Origin: Trachelipus rathkii
Taxonomy: Eukaryota; Arthropoda; Malacostraca; Isopoda; Trachelipodidae
Reading direction: 5' to 3'
DNA: 27,500 bases
Assembly (NCBI GenBank): GCA_015478945.1
Contig: JABUQX010018496.1
Span: 1 to 27,500, forward strand
Shown: positions 10,721 through 22,809 of the stretch, piece after piece
Layout: each line of letters opens with the position of its first letter
Position numbering within the stretch: the stretch's first letter is position 1
Made by a program: the position numbers and the translations under genes
Notes under the pieces: model-generated
Told to the model about the DNA's origin: nothing
Seen by the model: the letters and a program-made list of their open reading frames with translations, nothing else
The model's database searches: none

Positions 10721-13530
10721 ATCCATCTATTGTTTCATTGCACATTTCGAGTATCATTTTGGATAAACATAACATAAATGCAAGTTCTTTAGTCACACAC
10801 TGACAACAAAATATAGTGCTACGTAACAGAAGTTTCTCACACATAATAAAGCGTACATGAGCATACTGAATAAGATAACTATAATGTACAACGACAGAAC
10901 CTAACACACCTTTCGCACGAATAAACTGTTAACATTAAAAAAACGTTCATCTCTTACACACAGTAAAAAGCTAACTTAACATAGATACAAACACGTAACT
11001 ATTCATACACTTCGTCAGTCAGGCATAATCTCTAACATATCAATGTTAATTCTACATTACATGCGTAATTCATTTAGAACAAAAATTTATCATACCCATG
11101 TCTAATTATCATACAGCACAACGAATATAGATAATGATTGCAAATTTATTTACATTAACAATGAATTGTGTAATGTTTAACAAAAAGTTATCATACCCTT
11201 ACCTAACTATCATTCAGATTCCCAACGATGATTGAAAACATAACAAAGTTTTTATCCAAACATAACATAAAATAGTTCTTTTGGAATAAAATATATCAGA
11301 GTAAAGTAAAATAGTATTCACTGATGCCTATGTAAGCATAAATCAGACCATAGCCCCCCCTCATGATCTATTTGATTCGTGACATTTCGAGTATCATTTA
11401 GGATAAGCTATGAATATAACAAATAAGTTCGTCTTTACACACTGATCAACGTATATCTGCTAACGTAACAAAAGGTTCTCAACATTAATGAAAGCTAACG
11501 CATAGCATGAACCTGAACTAAGAATGTAACGTGCATAGACAAACCTAACACACATTACGCATGAATAAAGCTACTAACATTAAAAAGTTCCATAGTTATA
11601 AACAAGTAAATGTAACTAAAATCTAGCGAGGGAACATAAGGAGACTATAGTTTCAAAAGCATATTCCTCTAAATCATAATCTCATTTTACATAACATGGT
11701 AATATTTAAACAAAAGTGTATCATTAGAAGCCACTGTCTAATTATCATACCAGAAAACAAACGAACATACGCTAACGTAACAAAGTTTGTGTACATTAAC
11801 ATAGTAATAATTTATGAATAATAATTGATATAATATTAATAATTATAATATATAAACACTATGACAATTTTCAACATGACAAAGTTTCTTTCCTCGTCAG
11901 AATTTGAAAATAGGTCTTGGAATGAAATATCTTAATAAAGGGGTAATAGTTTTACTGATTTTGAAGCAGTAAACTGAATAAATCAGCTAATCAAACACCG
12001 CTCCCTCTCATCTCACTAGCCACCCTTAGCATGATCTAATTAACTCCTATTGATTCAAGTATATTTTGGTGTCCAATAAATTGGATAAAAAAAATATAAG
12101 AATGTTCTTTATTATACTGACCTCAAAACGAATATACCTGCTCGTACAAAGTTTTTAACGTTTCTATATTAACGCTAAATATTCTCCTAATGAACTAAGA
12201 AATATAGATGTTACATACGACAAAACCTACATACCTTAAGCTCGAATAAAGCAGCCAACATTTAACAAGTTCAATAATTAACAACAATACACTCGTAACT
12301 AAATTGATATAACAGAACGTAACCTGTTCACACTTTTTTCCAAACTGTATCTGTAACAATATCATCGTATTGTTTACCTTAAACAGTAATCATTTAACAA
12401 AAATCTTATCAATAACCTTACTAATTATACTATCGCCAGACGCAACAATATTATGTAAGGTAACAAAGTTCTTCCACTTTCATAATAAAGCTAACCATAT
12501 CATTATCACAACTAAGAATCAAATGTACAACGACAAACTAACATACCTCACGTATGATAACTTGCTATCATTCACGAAAGTTCATTAATTATCCTAAAAG
12601 TAAAAATAGCTAACATGACAATTCTACAAACTCGCAATGTATACCGTCCACTGTTTCCAACATACTCCAGCAACAGTAAAGCAGTATTATTAACAAAATC
12701 CCATAGCAAGAGTGACCATTCATCTCAATTAGTGACCAGCATTTGAACAGTTCCAGAACCTTTGACCGGTAAAATGATGCGTCACATCAAATCATTTTGA
12801 ACGTACTACGCATTGAAAATATGCATACCTCTATCTCGGCAAACTAATTACCAGCAAGAAAACTTAAACCTATGCCCACATTTCTAACACATCATCGCCA
12901 GTTCAACAGTAACATCCTTACGAACTTAATCATTTGCCTCTAACAATCAGTTTTAATTTCACTTGCCAATAGTAATATTTAACAAACGTGAACAGAAATT
13001 AAACAATCAGCTACATGACTAACCTTACAATGGGTCGAAAACTACAATAGATAGAAGATTTGGACTATCGCACAAAGACATTAACATTTCGGAACGCATT
13101 AAGTAAAGACTCGAACACCTATCATTCATTAACAACAGCACTAGTCTGCCCAACCTATCTCACTGCCTTTCAATCATATGCCATAGCAGCAGATAAAGGC
13201 AGCTATTAGTCCTAACAAAATTCCTTAACGAAGTTGTCAAACTATCAAAGATACCAGCACATCCTGAACTATGAATTTATATACTACATTCATAAAGTGT
13301 CTTGCATATCCAAATTAACATCATTTTGGACACCTAATGAAACTCAGCAAAATTCTGTCCAACTAGGCAACAAAATAACCTAATTGATAATAACAGATCA
13401 ACGAATAAAGCTTAAACATAATCATTCTTCCTGAACTAAAAACGCATGTATAGTACCTCATAATACTGACATAGCATTGAAGCGTGAATAAACTGTCTAC
13501 GTTAACAAAGTATAACAATACTCAAAGCTT
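10721..13530. repeat. higher-order degenerate tandem array, downstream of ECHS1
   Basis: A block near ATTACGCATGAATAAAGC followed by TAACATTAAAAAGTTC occurs at about 10901, 11546, 12226, 12537 and 13471. The spacings are roughly 645, 680, 311 and 934 bases. Around each copy the phrases GTAACAAAGTT, GAACTAAGAATGTAAC and ACAAACCTAACATACC recur in the same order. Markers of the 120-bp unit (ATGATCTA...CATTTCGAGTATCATTT) reappear at about 10720, 11360 and 12030, so a longer unit of about 650 bases contains the shorter one. This is an old satellite-like array with no coding content. Confidence 0.65.
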
Positions 13531-14378
13531 TAATATGAGACAAACTTGGTATAGGTTTGGCAACAGCGCATCATACAGAGGCGATTTAGCACACTGTAAG
13601 CTTTACTATTCATAAATTACAATATTAACACAAATAAAGTAAAAAAAGTTTAGTATATTCATCAGTAGGAAAACGACTCGAGTACAGCTCGCTATCTCTC
13701 CAAGACTAAAGTAGTAAAATTTGTCAGACTCTCTTCATCAGCCTAGAAAGAAAACCACTTTTGTATAATCATTCAATGTAATCAGACTTACAGCACATTA
13801 ACTAAGTATTTCGTCTCACACTTGAACTAGTATTTCTCTACCTAATAAGCGTTGCTTTTATAACATCTAATGATCACTCCTCAAATTTAAACTAATGAGA
13901 TATACGACTCAAAATTTTTATACCCATTACAAATTTCTTTTTTATCGCAACTTTTTCCATTACACTGATCAGTTACAAAGTTAGCCTGTTTTTATATTGC
14001 GGTCGTCAGCACTTACAGAAGAATCAATGTTTTGTTATACAGAAAATGGCATTTTTACTCCCTCTAATTAATAAAGATCCGAAGCGCAATATAAATCAAA
14101 ATAAATTTTCAGTTTTAACAAAGTCAATCATGTTAATTAACTTAATATCCTAATTTTTATTATTACCAAACCCAAATGTATTCTAACAACTTCAAAATTT
14201 CCAAAATCACGATGTTCTGAACAAGTTGCTAGAATATTAGCCAAAAATACAGATTATAGGTACCCGGACATCTGGCCGAAAATGAAAGGTTATTATACAA
14301 AAATTTATTTCCTAACGAAAGCTAATATAATCTAACAACTTAAACTAACATCTCATAAATTTTTGGACAAATGATATT
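13531..14378. other. AT-rich DNA between the array and the ECHS1 3' end
   Basis: No ORF, repeat or motif could be supported. The composition resembles the array, and weakly related phrases (AACAAAGT) occur, so part may be decayed array. Confidence 0.4.
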
Positions 14379-14723
14379 TTTATTATGAAAAGTTTAAGTA
14401 CTTTTTATTCTTTAAAAATTTGATACACAAGAAAAAGGTTGGGAAAATAAAACAAAATTCTTCAATCGTAAATAAAATATAATTTGACAATGTATTTAAC
14501 TCTATTATTTATAAAACATGAAATAATTCTCTAATTAATATACAATATGTAAATTAGCCAATATGGACTATTTTAAACAAAAAATAACAAAAAAATGCCA
14601 TAAAAAATTGGAAACTAATTAAATTTCCCAAAAGTAAACACATTCACTAATCAATTCTCTTCTGGTTTGTCGATCCAACACTTTGAACATCTTCAACTTA
14701 TTACAAACTTTCAAAAGCGAGAC
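14379..14723 (-). other. ECHS1: probable ECHS1 3' UTR
   Basis: The sequence downstream of the ECHS1 stop codon is AT-rich and single-copy in appearance, with no ORF. Two AATAAA hexamers on the minus strand (14404-14409 and 14379-14384) are the nearest plausible polyadenylation signals, about 315 and 340 bases past the stop. The true cleavage site cannot be fixed from sequence alone. Closer variant hexamers could be used instead. Confidence 0.5.
14404..14409 (-). promoter_or_regulatory. candidate polyadenylation signal for ECHS1
   Basis: AATAAA on the minus strand, about 315 bases after the ECHS1 stop codon. A second one lies at 14379-14384. This is inference from position and motif only. Confidence 0.4.
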
Positions 14724-14789
14724 TTATTTATCAGTAAAGTTTGGTTTCCTTTTCTCAAGGAAAGCTTGCATCCCTTCTTTTCTGTCATC
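14724..14789 (-). CDS. ECHS1: ECHS1, last exon with stop codon
   Basis: The exon encodes DDRKEGMQAFLEKRKPNFTD, then Lys and TAA. It is nearly the invariant end of ECHS1 (DDRKEGM.AF.EKRK.NF.D). The acceptor is a good pyrimidine tract, CTTTTCTTTTGTTTAG, ending at 14790. The reading frame is phase 0, as required by the upstream donor. With the two upstream exons it gives 84 residues that align to the vertebrate C-terminus without gaps, so the gene looks functional at this end. The C-terminal residue is Lys where I recall Gln in vertebrates. Immediately upstream of the pyrimidine tract lies the 106-bp (ATT)n tract and then LINE B. Confidence 0.95.
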   Translation of the reverse strand, partial: DDRKEGMQAFLEKRKPNFTDK

Positions 14790-14804
14790 CTAAACAAAAG
14801 AAAA

Positions 14805-14911
<107 letters not shown>

Positions 14912-15199
14912 CCACCTCCTTTCCCCAGATTGGGGGTGAAGTGCGTCGCAAACACCGGAAACAGAAAAGTAGTAGGAAAATATGACGCAAGTCGAAATGA
15001 AAGCCCTCCTTACCGTCCCCTCTATACCCTTTAAGAGAGAATCGTCGGAGTCAGAAAAACACCACCCTAGGGTTTCACGAAACTGCGACGGACATTCACT
15101 ACTGCGAGTATCTCGTCAATGTAGGGTTCATCCCCTGGGCAAAGCCTAAACATACCCCCCGACAAAACAGCGCATTCACTCCTATACATCCACTTCTTC

Positions 15200-15584
15200 T
15201 CGCCTTCTGGCATTCCTTTACTGACTCAATCCGCTTTTTCTTCGGTTCCGCAGCACGGTCGTATTAAAACTTCAGAAACTCACCATATACATCGGTTAAC
15301 CAACCGACTATACTCCATCCTTTTCTAATGACCAAACCATCTTCATGCATCTGTTTATTCTCATTATTTACGCAATTTCTTCACAACCACACAGACTTCA
15401 AATGCGTTTCATTCATCATTTTCAATCGATTCTTCTCACACCTAACCATCTTAAGATTGTCCACGAGTGCCGCTGAACACATTGCACTATATGATCTAAT
15501 ACCTCTTATTCCAAACCAAGTTTCCAGACTACTATACATTAACACAGGTAGGAACATGACCCTCATCCACACACACTCACGCAC
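15200..15584 (-). pseudogene. LINE B RT C-terminal block
   Basis: VMFLPVLMYSSLETWFGIRG (about 15560-15500) corresponds to the VLMYGSETW block that ends many LINE ORF2 proteins. It is followed in other frames by WFGH-like and RMEYSRLVNRCIW sequence (near 15310) and by KKRIESVKEC (near 15230), all in the order expected for this region. Frameshifts separate the pieces. Confidence 0.7.
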
Positions 15585-15899
15585 TCAAGCCTTAGTCCCA
15601 TTTATCCACCGAAGAATTATTAATTGGTTGCAACAGCCACCTTCTCTCACCATTCACAGCTTTCCTACTACTCTCTCATCATCTGTTATCCGTTCCTTTC
15701 TCATCCAACCTATATCCTAAATGATTTTAGACTCGCGGACACTTGGTCCAAGTTGCTCACGCATCTAACATAGCTTCACACGGCGGACTCCCCCCACCAT
15801 CAACTTACTCTCACCTACATTTACTTTCAAACGCCTCCTTTTACTCACTTATAGAAACCATCTACCTATCCTCTCCAATAGTCTTCAGGTGGCCGCCAC

Positions 15900-16880
15900 A
15901 GCAAAACCAAAATCAATCCGCATATAAATAACGTAAGTGGCAATTCCGAGCCCCCACTCTATTGCCATTTCTCCATCATTCAAGGACACACTTTCCCTGA
16001 CAGCTCCTGCCTTCTAATTCCTGTCATAATCCCATTCATATAGGAATGTGAATAACCAACGGACATAAACATCCAGCCTGCCTCACTAAGCTAATTGAAT
16101 ATTAAACACATCACTTTCAACTCCTTGTATTCTTACACACGCTTCGATATCGTCATACATACTATTCGATTCATTCAGGACGTGCCTACCACAACACAAA
16201 TATTACAACACTGCCATAGAGCACGCCCTATCTATTAATCCTATACATACAACTGTGTGGCAATCATAAACCTTAAATACAATTTTTCTTCTTTCTCATT
16301 TTTTTTTAATTTTGTTTCAAAAATTAAAAATGAAATTCAGCACACAGACCATCTACACTTCCTAAAATAGCCACCTCTGCTACTGCTCATCCATCAGTCC
16401 CTTCGCGAGGTCACATCGAGTACTTATTTTGACACAAAACACCACAGCAATATATACTTTTCTACAGATACTCAAAATACATTTCGACCTATATCCTACA
16501 AGTCACAACCTTATCCCTTTACTCCTAAAATTCTTCAAACCTATACGCTGGATAAATCTCTTGTTCAGCGAGACAACTTCAAATCCATTTCAAAATCATC
16601 ATCTCACCTCCATTCTTTGATCATTTCACAGCAGTATTGAATATCCATCTATGCCTGCAGATTACCATTCTTCACTTTCTCACTCTAATCCATTACCTGC
16701 ATCCGAAAAATAGAACGTTCCTTTTGCACCAATCAAATAACACATACATTACTTATTACCGTTCAACTGGTGACTTATTGCATGGTTGTGGCAGATTTCC
16801 CCAAAGTGTTCCTTTCACACTCTCCTCACATCCATTTCATCGGTTACGAAAGAACCATCCCTACTCATTATTCTTGCAGA
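15900..16880 (-). pseudogene. LINE B reverse transcriptase fragments
   Basis: The pieces in order are VTDEMDVRRV-stop-KEHFGEI (about 16840-16795), the segment before the RT, and NGGEMMILKWI-stop-SCLAEQ (about 16600-16570), the start of the fingers. VRQ-like motif B sequence lies near 16070, and YAD followed by a stop (15913-15924), where YADD is expected, is the catalytic motif C. LKVNVGESKLMV follows nearby. The stops at 16815-16817 and 16579-16581 are TGA in place of Trp. No activity is possible. Confidence 0.7.
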
Positions 16881-17299
16881 TTCACCCTTAATCTCATTCT
16901 TTTAACTTATGCGCGCGTTCCTATTGCGTCCTTGTAAGTACCCGTGCGATTCATCCTCCATCCAAACGTCATTACTCATTTTTACTCTACGTATGTTTCC
17001 GAGTCTTCCTTTTTTCCTCTTTTATCAATTCCAAACACTTTCTTTGAGAGTCTAATCATTGGGCTTTAAGTCCGCTCAATCACGCTCTCTCTTTTTACTT
17101 TTAGCACCACATGCATCGTTCTCTTCATTCCACACTCACTCCAACATTATGTACTTCCTACTTTAGCACATCCTTTTCTTGCACTACTAACATACGTTTC
17201 CTTAATTTGCATTCAGATATGTTCAATTTCACCTTGTTCACTTCAATTCATTTATTTGCAAGCGCTCTAAATACTTATCCTTATTACCGGTGTTCACTT

Positions 17300-17690
17300 A
17301 ACTTCTCCTCTTAAGTCTACCCAATCACCGAAAACCAAATCATTCATATTTTTCACTTTCAATAAATCTTACGTTCACACTTAGTATAGCTTATGAAATA
17401 CTCATGGTGTTTGAGAAAGTATTAAGTGAGAGCACAGTGCATTCTTCTCCTCACAGAAATCAATACCCTACCATTCTCTTTTCTCCCAACACCAAAGCCA
17501 AGCCACCTGTTATACCAAATCCTTTATTGGATCACCTATAACCAATGTTAGGCTACCCACACAATCAATTAAGCTCCTACTCACCCAATCCAAAACATAC
17601 TCAGATTATCGCAGAAAATCGCACTCTCCTCAACAATCACCCTTAGATAGACAATGTCACAACCACACATACCTTGACCTTTTCAAACTT
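17300..17690 (-). pseudogene. LINE B endonuclease fragment
   Basis: The minus strand reads ISEYVLDWVSRSLIDCVGSL, then TLVIGDP, with the GD of the catalytic GD[LF]N motif at 17531-17536 and Pro-Ile where Leu/Phe-Asn is expected. In another frame KRENGRVLI, then DFCEE-like and NTFS-like sequence follow, matching the ENG..L..FC...L..NT blocks of this enzyme family. Stops and shifts are frequent. The call rests on the order of these short matches. Confidence 0.6.
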
Positions 17691-18189
17691 AAATTTAACC
17701 ATTAGTAATTCTAATTACGCTCTAAAGCAAAATTTCCATAAGTCTACTGTGCTACAGTACCGAGTGGGTGCGCTGGGGTCACTCATCAGAATCGGCCAAT
17801 TCCTTCTCTCCCCCTCTCATTCCTTTCCACTCCAGCACACACACATTTCACAAAATACAACTCATCTTCACAGCTTCGTTCATCTTTGGCTCCTAAGAAC
17901 ACCCAAAGATGAATCCGGGAGTCAGAAAATTGGTTATGAAATTGGGCGGGCTAATGGAAGTGGGAAGAAACGCCCCTAAACAGGTATCTTGGGGTCGGTT
18001 TCATAGCAGTCTCCAAAGAAGTTGAGTGGAGTCAAACTAAAAACGTTAACTCCTAGCCAGTTGACTTACGGTAAGCCCATTAACACTTAAAGCCTGATTC
18101 ATAAGGGCTATTTTGGTATATGACCTATGATTAGGATGGTAGAAACTAGCACATAGAATCGGAAATAAGATTGTTTTGGCTTGTAATTA
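17691..18189. other. mixed intron DNA between LINE B and LINE D
   Basis: Moderately GC-rich sequence including a 101-codon plus-strand frame (17674-17979) with no recognised domain. Its composition and position between two LINE remains suggest more repeat DNA, but I could not identify a family. Confidence 0.4.
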
Positions 18190-18870
18190 TTGCTAACTCT
18201 GACAAAGTTCTTGTAGCTCTTAATTTCGGTGCTTTATCTCTAGCAGCTCAATCTTACCCTAAACATATTTTCTGGTAATTTAAACTGACTGATTGGAGAT
18301 CTTTGCGTAATTTTTTTGCTACGTATTGTTAAAATGACATCTGCTTTAGTATTGAGAAATCTTCAATGTCTGGCGAAAAAGTATGGTGATGGAGCTGTTA
18401 ATGTTAATGCAATAAGTAGATTCGTTCCTTCTTCTCTAAATCTTTTTAACTACAAATCCATAGTTCGATTTCAGTATGTCTTATACCACTTTCCCAAGAA
18501 TGAGAATGTGTATCTTAAATGGAATAGAACTTGCTCTTCACTTATTCATCACTTGAAACTGCTGCAGAATTATTCAACGAACTAAGTATACGTTTCTTAA
18601 ACAAAAATTCATCTTTCTCTCTCACTTTCCTATTAATAAAAAATTGTGATCCTTGGCCAAACAAGTCACTAATAACTTAGGTAGGTCTACCTATTCTATT
18701 ATTCGCTCTGATGGATTTGTAGTTACCTTCTGTTCAAAAATTCTCTTTGACCTCCGCTTTTCATCTAATCTACTCCGGATGACTCTTCTACCTACTCCTC
18801 TTCTCTCCCTGCCTTCAGATGGCTCAGGTTTTACTGTAAAATTACATGATGAGTGCAATAGATCATAACA
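18190..18870 (+). mobile_element. LINE D: endonuclease end and linker of a plus-strand LINE
   Basis: In plus-strand order the pieces are VALNFGALSLAAQ, FKLTDWRSLRNFFATYC, then ISRFVPSSLNLFN and NENVYLKWNRTCSSL. INKKL-stop-SLAKQVTNNLG and YSIIRSDGFVVTF follow. The FKLTDW...RNFFATY and SLAKQ...RSDG blocks are typical of the region between endonuclease and RT in jockey-like LINEs. The open frame from 18334 to 18585 that begins MTSALVLRNLQ is part of this, not a separate gene. The TGA at 18647-18649 replaces an expected Trp. The element lies antisense to ECHS1 in its last intron. Confidence 0.65.
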
Positions 18871-18955
18871 TTGACCCTTTACCTCATTCATGCAGAAGCT
18901 CTAATCTCCAAATGTTGAACAAGTAAGGAAAGGTCATAAACGAAAGGAAAGGAAG

Positions 18956-18957
18956 TA

Positions 18958-19010
<53 letters not shown>
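18956..19010. repeat. (AAT)n microsatellite, 55 bp
   Basis: The array is nearly pure (one TAATAG interruption at the start) and lies between LINE D and LINE E, about 1.6 kb from the nearest exon. Confidence 0.93.
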
Positions 19011-19018
19011 CATAACAT

Positions 19019-19300
19019 CATCATCCACATCTTTTCTTACGCATTTTAGTATATTCAACATACATCTTTTTTACTTGTAACCGCTTGCATCACCTCTTCA
19101 TTCCACCACTCACTGTTAACATTCTTACTTCCTACTTTAGTACAACCACATACTTCTCTTGCCCTACTAACAAACGCTTCCTTTTTTGCGTCCAGATTTG
19201 TTCAGTTTAATCTTGTTCACATTCAACTGATTTATTTGCAAGTGCTCTTAAATACTTTTCCTTATTACCTTAACTTCTCACTCTTAATTCTTCCACCTTA
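19019..19300 (-). mobile_element. LINE E: second copy of the LINE B-type endonuclease-RT linker
   Basis: On the minus strand 19081-19120 reads SEWWNEEVMQAVTSKKDV, the WWNEEV motif that sits between endonuclease and RT in this LINE family. Upstream sequence (19130-19300) resembles 17150-17310 of LINE B base for base over much of its length, for example around TTTATTTGCAAG. Only the linker is recognisable. It is cut off by the (AAT)n tract on its downstream side and has stop codons. Confidence 0.7.
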
Positions 19301-19392
19301 ATCTCCATCCAAACCTTCTCCGAGGCATGCATTAGCATTCCTGGCAAGAGATAAGTGGTACTGGGTTGCCAACACAACTATCACTTCTACCT

Positions 19393-19414
19393 CCCGCAGA
19401 ACATGCGCTGCGGG
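19393..19414. repeat. small perfect hairpin in LINE-like DNA
   Basis: CCCGCAG at 19393-19399 pairs with CTGCGGG at 19408-19414 across an 8-base loop. It sits in repeat DNA related to 19600-19670 and has no known role here. Confidence 0.5.
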
Positions 19415-19559
19415 AATTCTTTCTCCCCCACACATATGGATATAAGGTATTGTTTGTAAAAAGGGTGTGGATATGAACGCAAAAGAAAAAGGCGAACCAT
19501 TGGGTACTGGAATGTCATGGGATATAACCCACAAACCAAAGGCCCAATGGGAGGTACTC

Positions 19560-19677
19560 CCATCGCTTCGAGTGCGCTACTCTACCTCTATCTATTAAGT
19601 CACCTCTTATGACACGCAGAACACACAGTATGAGAATTCTTTTATCCCTACAAAAGATGTCCCTACCCCCATACAGA

Positions 19678-19680
<3 letters not shown>
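19560..19680 (+). mobile_element. possible LINE 3' end, plus strand, ending in (AAT)n
   Basis: The stretch AAGTCACCTCTTATGACACG at 19600 and the ATTCTTTTATCCCTAC that follows resemble a 3'-UTR phrase I associate with arthropod LINEs of RTE or related type. A related copy of its second half lies at 19391-19430. It runs straight into the (AAT)n array at 19679-19747. No coding part was recognised. The family assignment is from memory and weak. Confidence 0.35.

Positions 19681-19747
<67 letters not shown>
19679..19747. repeat. (AAT)n microsatellite, 69 bp
   Basis: A pure trinucleotide array, about 23 units, at the end of the possible plus-strand LINE tail at 19560-19680. It is not close to a known exon. 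Confidence 0.95.
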
Positions 19748-20589
19748 TTTAATTTATAAGCTTTAATCACTGAGAGGAAATTACAATTTAAATTATTTTT
19801 AATATAATAATATATAATTTTCAGATTTTTTATAATTTTCAGATTTATATATTAATATAAATTTTCAAATTTTATAAAATTATCACAATTTCTATATATC
19901 AATGAAATTCTTATACAAGATTAATTTTCAAATTCTTAAAATGGGGCTACTAATTACAATACTGTGTTGTGTCTTTTGAGCCCAGCATTACAGAAATTAA
20001 AAATTGGCAATGTCCTTTTTCTGTACTAACTGCCGTTAATCTATCAAAAAAGGTTTAAGGTGGTCTAATATACTTTAAAATAAATCCTATCATTTTTTTT
20101 TTGGCCGAAAAGGTATTTTTTTTCTCCATATAATATTCATCATTAAGAATGACATTTGCCTATACTGGCTTGTACTAAAATATCCATGTTCCATTTAGGA
20201 TAAAAATTTTTTTTTTGAAGAAAATCCACTAAATATTATTTTCCTAAATGTGGACTAGCCATTTAAAAAAAAATAAAAAATTCTGAAAGTGGTCTACACA
20301 TGCAGGTAGGTCATGTTTAAAAATAGTATAAAAAAATATTAATTGAAGAAGAAGCAACATTACTGTGGATGCCTTTAAACAGTTTTCACTCAAAACTATG
20401 TTGTGAACTTGGTGAGTCATATCTGGTGCCGAAGTGAAAATGCATGAGAGAGCTCTGAGCATGTCAGGGAAGAATGGGGAGAGGTAGACGGGACTGTACG
20501 TAACATCAAAGTAACATGCGTTTTAAAATTACCTAATTATTTAAGTAAAAGTAATTGATAAACGAGAATTTTAAAACTAGTGCTCCTAC
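19748..20589. other. ECHS1 last-intron DNA, no feature seen
   Basis: AT-rich sequence with homopolymer T and A runs and no coding similarity. The 72-codon minus frame at 20244-20462 has no recognisable motif and lies within the intron just after a donor, so I treat it as chance. Confidence 0.6.
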
Positions 20590-20657
20590 CGTTGAGAACG
20601 AGGAATAGAATATCCGTTTCTCAGCTCTAAGTCCTTCTTGAAGAGTCATTTCATATG
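20590..20657 (-). CDS. ECHS1: ECHS1, penultimate exon
   Basis: These 68 bases encode AYEMTLQEGLRAEKRIFYSS followed by FST, matching the vertebrate ECHS1 stretch AFEMTLTEG...EKKLFYSTFAT. In crotonase-fold enzymes this part is C-terminal helix that packs in the oligomer. It begins with CA, which completes the alanine codon left open by the exon at 22154-22273. It ends in phase 0 at ACG/GTAGGA and joins the next exon's GAT codon. The acceptor is a T-run plus CAG (TTTTTTTCAG, ending at 20658), itself preceded by the (ATT)n tract. There are no disruptions. The flanking introns are about 1.5 kb upstream and 5.8 kb downstream, both containing LINE remains. Confidence 0.93.
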
Positions 20658-20665
20658 CTGAAAAA

Positions 20666-21860
<1,195 letters not shown>

Positions 21861-22153
21861 TTATTTTGCAAAGAAAAAAATATCATGTGAAGTTTAGTAG
21901 AATTTTGACAGAAATCTTCAATTTAATTATAAGTAAATATACATAACTAATTCAACAGAATTTGCAACTAAAAAATAAAAGTTTAAAATACAAAATCAGA
22001 GTTGGGACTAACAGCTAGAATAGGAGCTAGAAAAATCTTGGATTTTATTCCATTATTTACACTGACGTAGTAAAATAAACTAGACTACTAAAGTTCATCA
22101 TCAATCTGGAAATGGTAAGTAGCTTATAGAAGAATAATAAACCATACACTAAC
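21861..22153. other. ECHS1 intron DNA upstream of LINE C
   Basis: AT-rich single-copy-looking intron sequence that starts with the donor GTTAGT at 22153. No repeat or motif was recognised. Confidence 0.6.
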
Positions 22154-22273
22154 CATTATTAACGGATTCTTTAACCATTCTTGAAATTATTTTTGATTGT
22201 TTACTGATTTTATCCCCTATTTCAACAGCAGCATCAAGAAGTTTCTCTGGAGGATGAACCGAGCTTACAAGAC
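22154..22273 (-). CDS. ECHS1: ECHS1, third-from-last exon (partial gene)
   Basis: This exon belongs to mitochondrial short-chain enoyl-CoA hydratase, the matrix enzyme that hydrates 2-enoyl-CoA in fatty-acid beta-oxidation and branched-chain amino-acid breakdown. The 120 bases read LVSSVHPPEKLLDAA, then KISKQSKII and MVKESVNN. These match the vertebrate stretch from GLVSK to AKESVNA, just after the active-site region, where the fold moves into its C-terminal helices. The acceptor is TTGCAG ending at 22274 and the donor is G/GTTAGT at 22153. A phase-1 split glycine is expected at the 5' edge, and the split alanine (G+CA) at the 3' edge is completed exactly by the next exon. Codon use is intact, with no stops or shifts. 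The exon before it was not found in the window. A diverged crotonase paralogue is less likely than ECHS1 itself. Confidence 0.92.
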
Positions 22274-22277
22274 CTGC

Positions 22278-22367
<90 letters not shown>

Positions 22368-22393
22368 TTAATAATAATAACAATAATAATAAT
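22278..22393. repeat. (AAT)n microsatellite, 116 bp, beside an ECHS1 acceptor
   Basis: An almost pure trinucleotide array; on the minus strand it reads (ATT)n. It sits between the 3' UTR of LINE A and the splice acceptor at 22274, with only GCA and the AG between the last ATT and the exon. It is probably the LINE's 3' tail, expanded. A few interruptions (TTTAAT, CAATAAT) occur at the LINE-proximal end and none at the exon-proximal end. Confidence 0.95.
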
Positions 22394-22809
22394 GTTTCTT
22401 CCATAAAACTTGATTTTTCATGCGTTTTTTTTTGAGAATATTCATTACGTCTTTAAAGTTTTATATATTTACTACGTAAATGATTTTGAGAAAGTGGCAT
22501 CTTTAGAATCTTACAAATATAGGGACAGTAAGAAGCCACATGGGTCTATCGAGACTGTCCCAGGCAACCTAATAGAACCAATCACCAAACGTGCTCATGC
22601 AAATTCACAAAACACCTTAGGGTTGTCAATAACTTATATCCACAAAGTCTACAACCAAAAGAAAAAACTATAGCTAAAGTACATGCTAACAACACTAGAA
22701 ACTTTAATAACTTTGTTATAGTCGTAACATGCAGTTTAACCTTAATAACTACTGCAACTAAAAACCCGCCAATTTGGCATAGTCAAAATATACTATATAA
22801 TACCCAAAT

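Larger units (their letters stand above)
15010..17690 (-). mobile_element. LINE B: decayed LINE with endonuclease, linker, RT and 3' UTR
   Basis: A colinear but heavily broken element read on the minus strand. It holds endonuclease pieces (17300-17690), the linker (about 17119-17145), RT pieces (15900-16880), a C-terminal block (15200-15584) and a 3' UTR (about 15010-15110) that runs into (ATT)n. No module keeps an open frame for more than about 70 codons. It is sense to ECHS1 in the last intron, with its tail flush against the last acceptor. The family differs from LINE A and LINE C (its linker has WWNEEV and its RT motif order is that of a multi-domain ORF2), but I cannot name the clade with confidence. 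Confidence 0.8.

Noticed and set aside
10698..10907. A 69-codon minus frame in the tandem array
   Set aside because: It has no motif, and the frame is not kept in the other copies of the array.
9930..13530. Repeat field considered as a CRISPR-like array
   Set aside because: The units are long, diverged and without regular spacers, and the genome is eukaryotic.
15328..15720. A 130-codon plus frame
   Set aside because: It is the antisense shadow of the LINE B C-terminal block, which gives recognisable motifs on the minus strand.
18316..18585. Frame starting MTSALVLRNLQ that looked like a mitochondrial-targeted protein
   Set aside because: The flanking blocks FKLTDWRSLRNFF and SLAKQ...RSDG, and its own ISRFVPSSL and YLKWNR segments, fit a LINE endonuclease-RT linker.
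18691..18891. Minus frame rich in Arg and Glu
   Set aside because: It is antisense to the LINE D linker and has no motif of its own.
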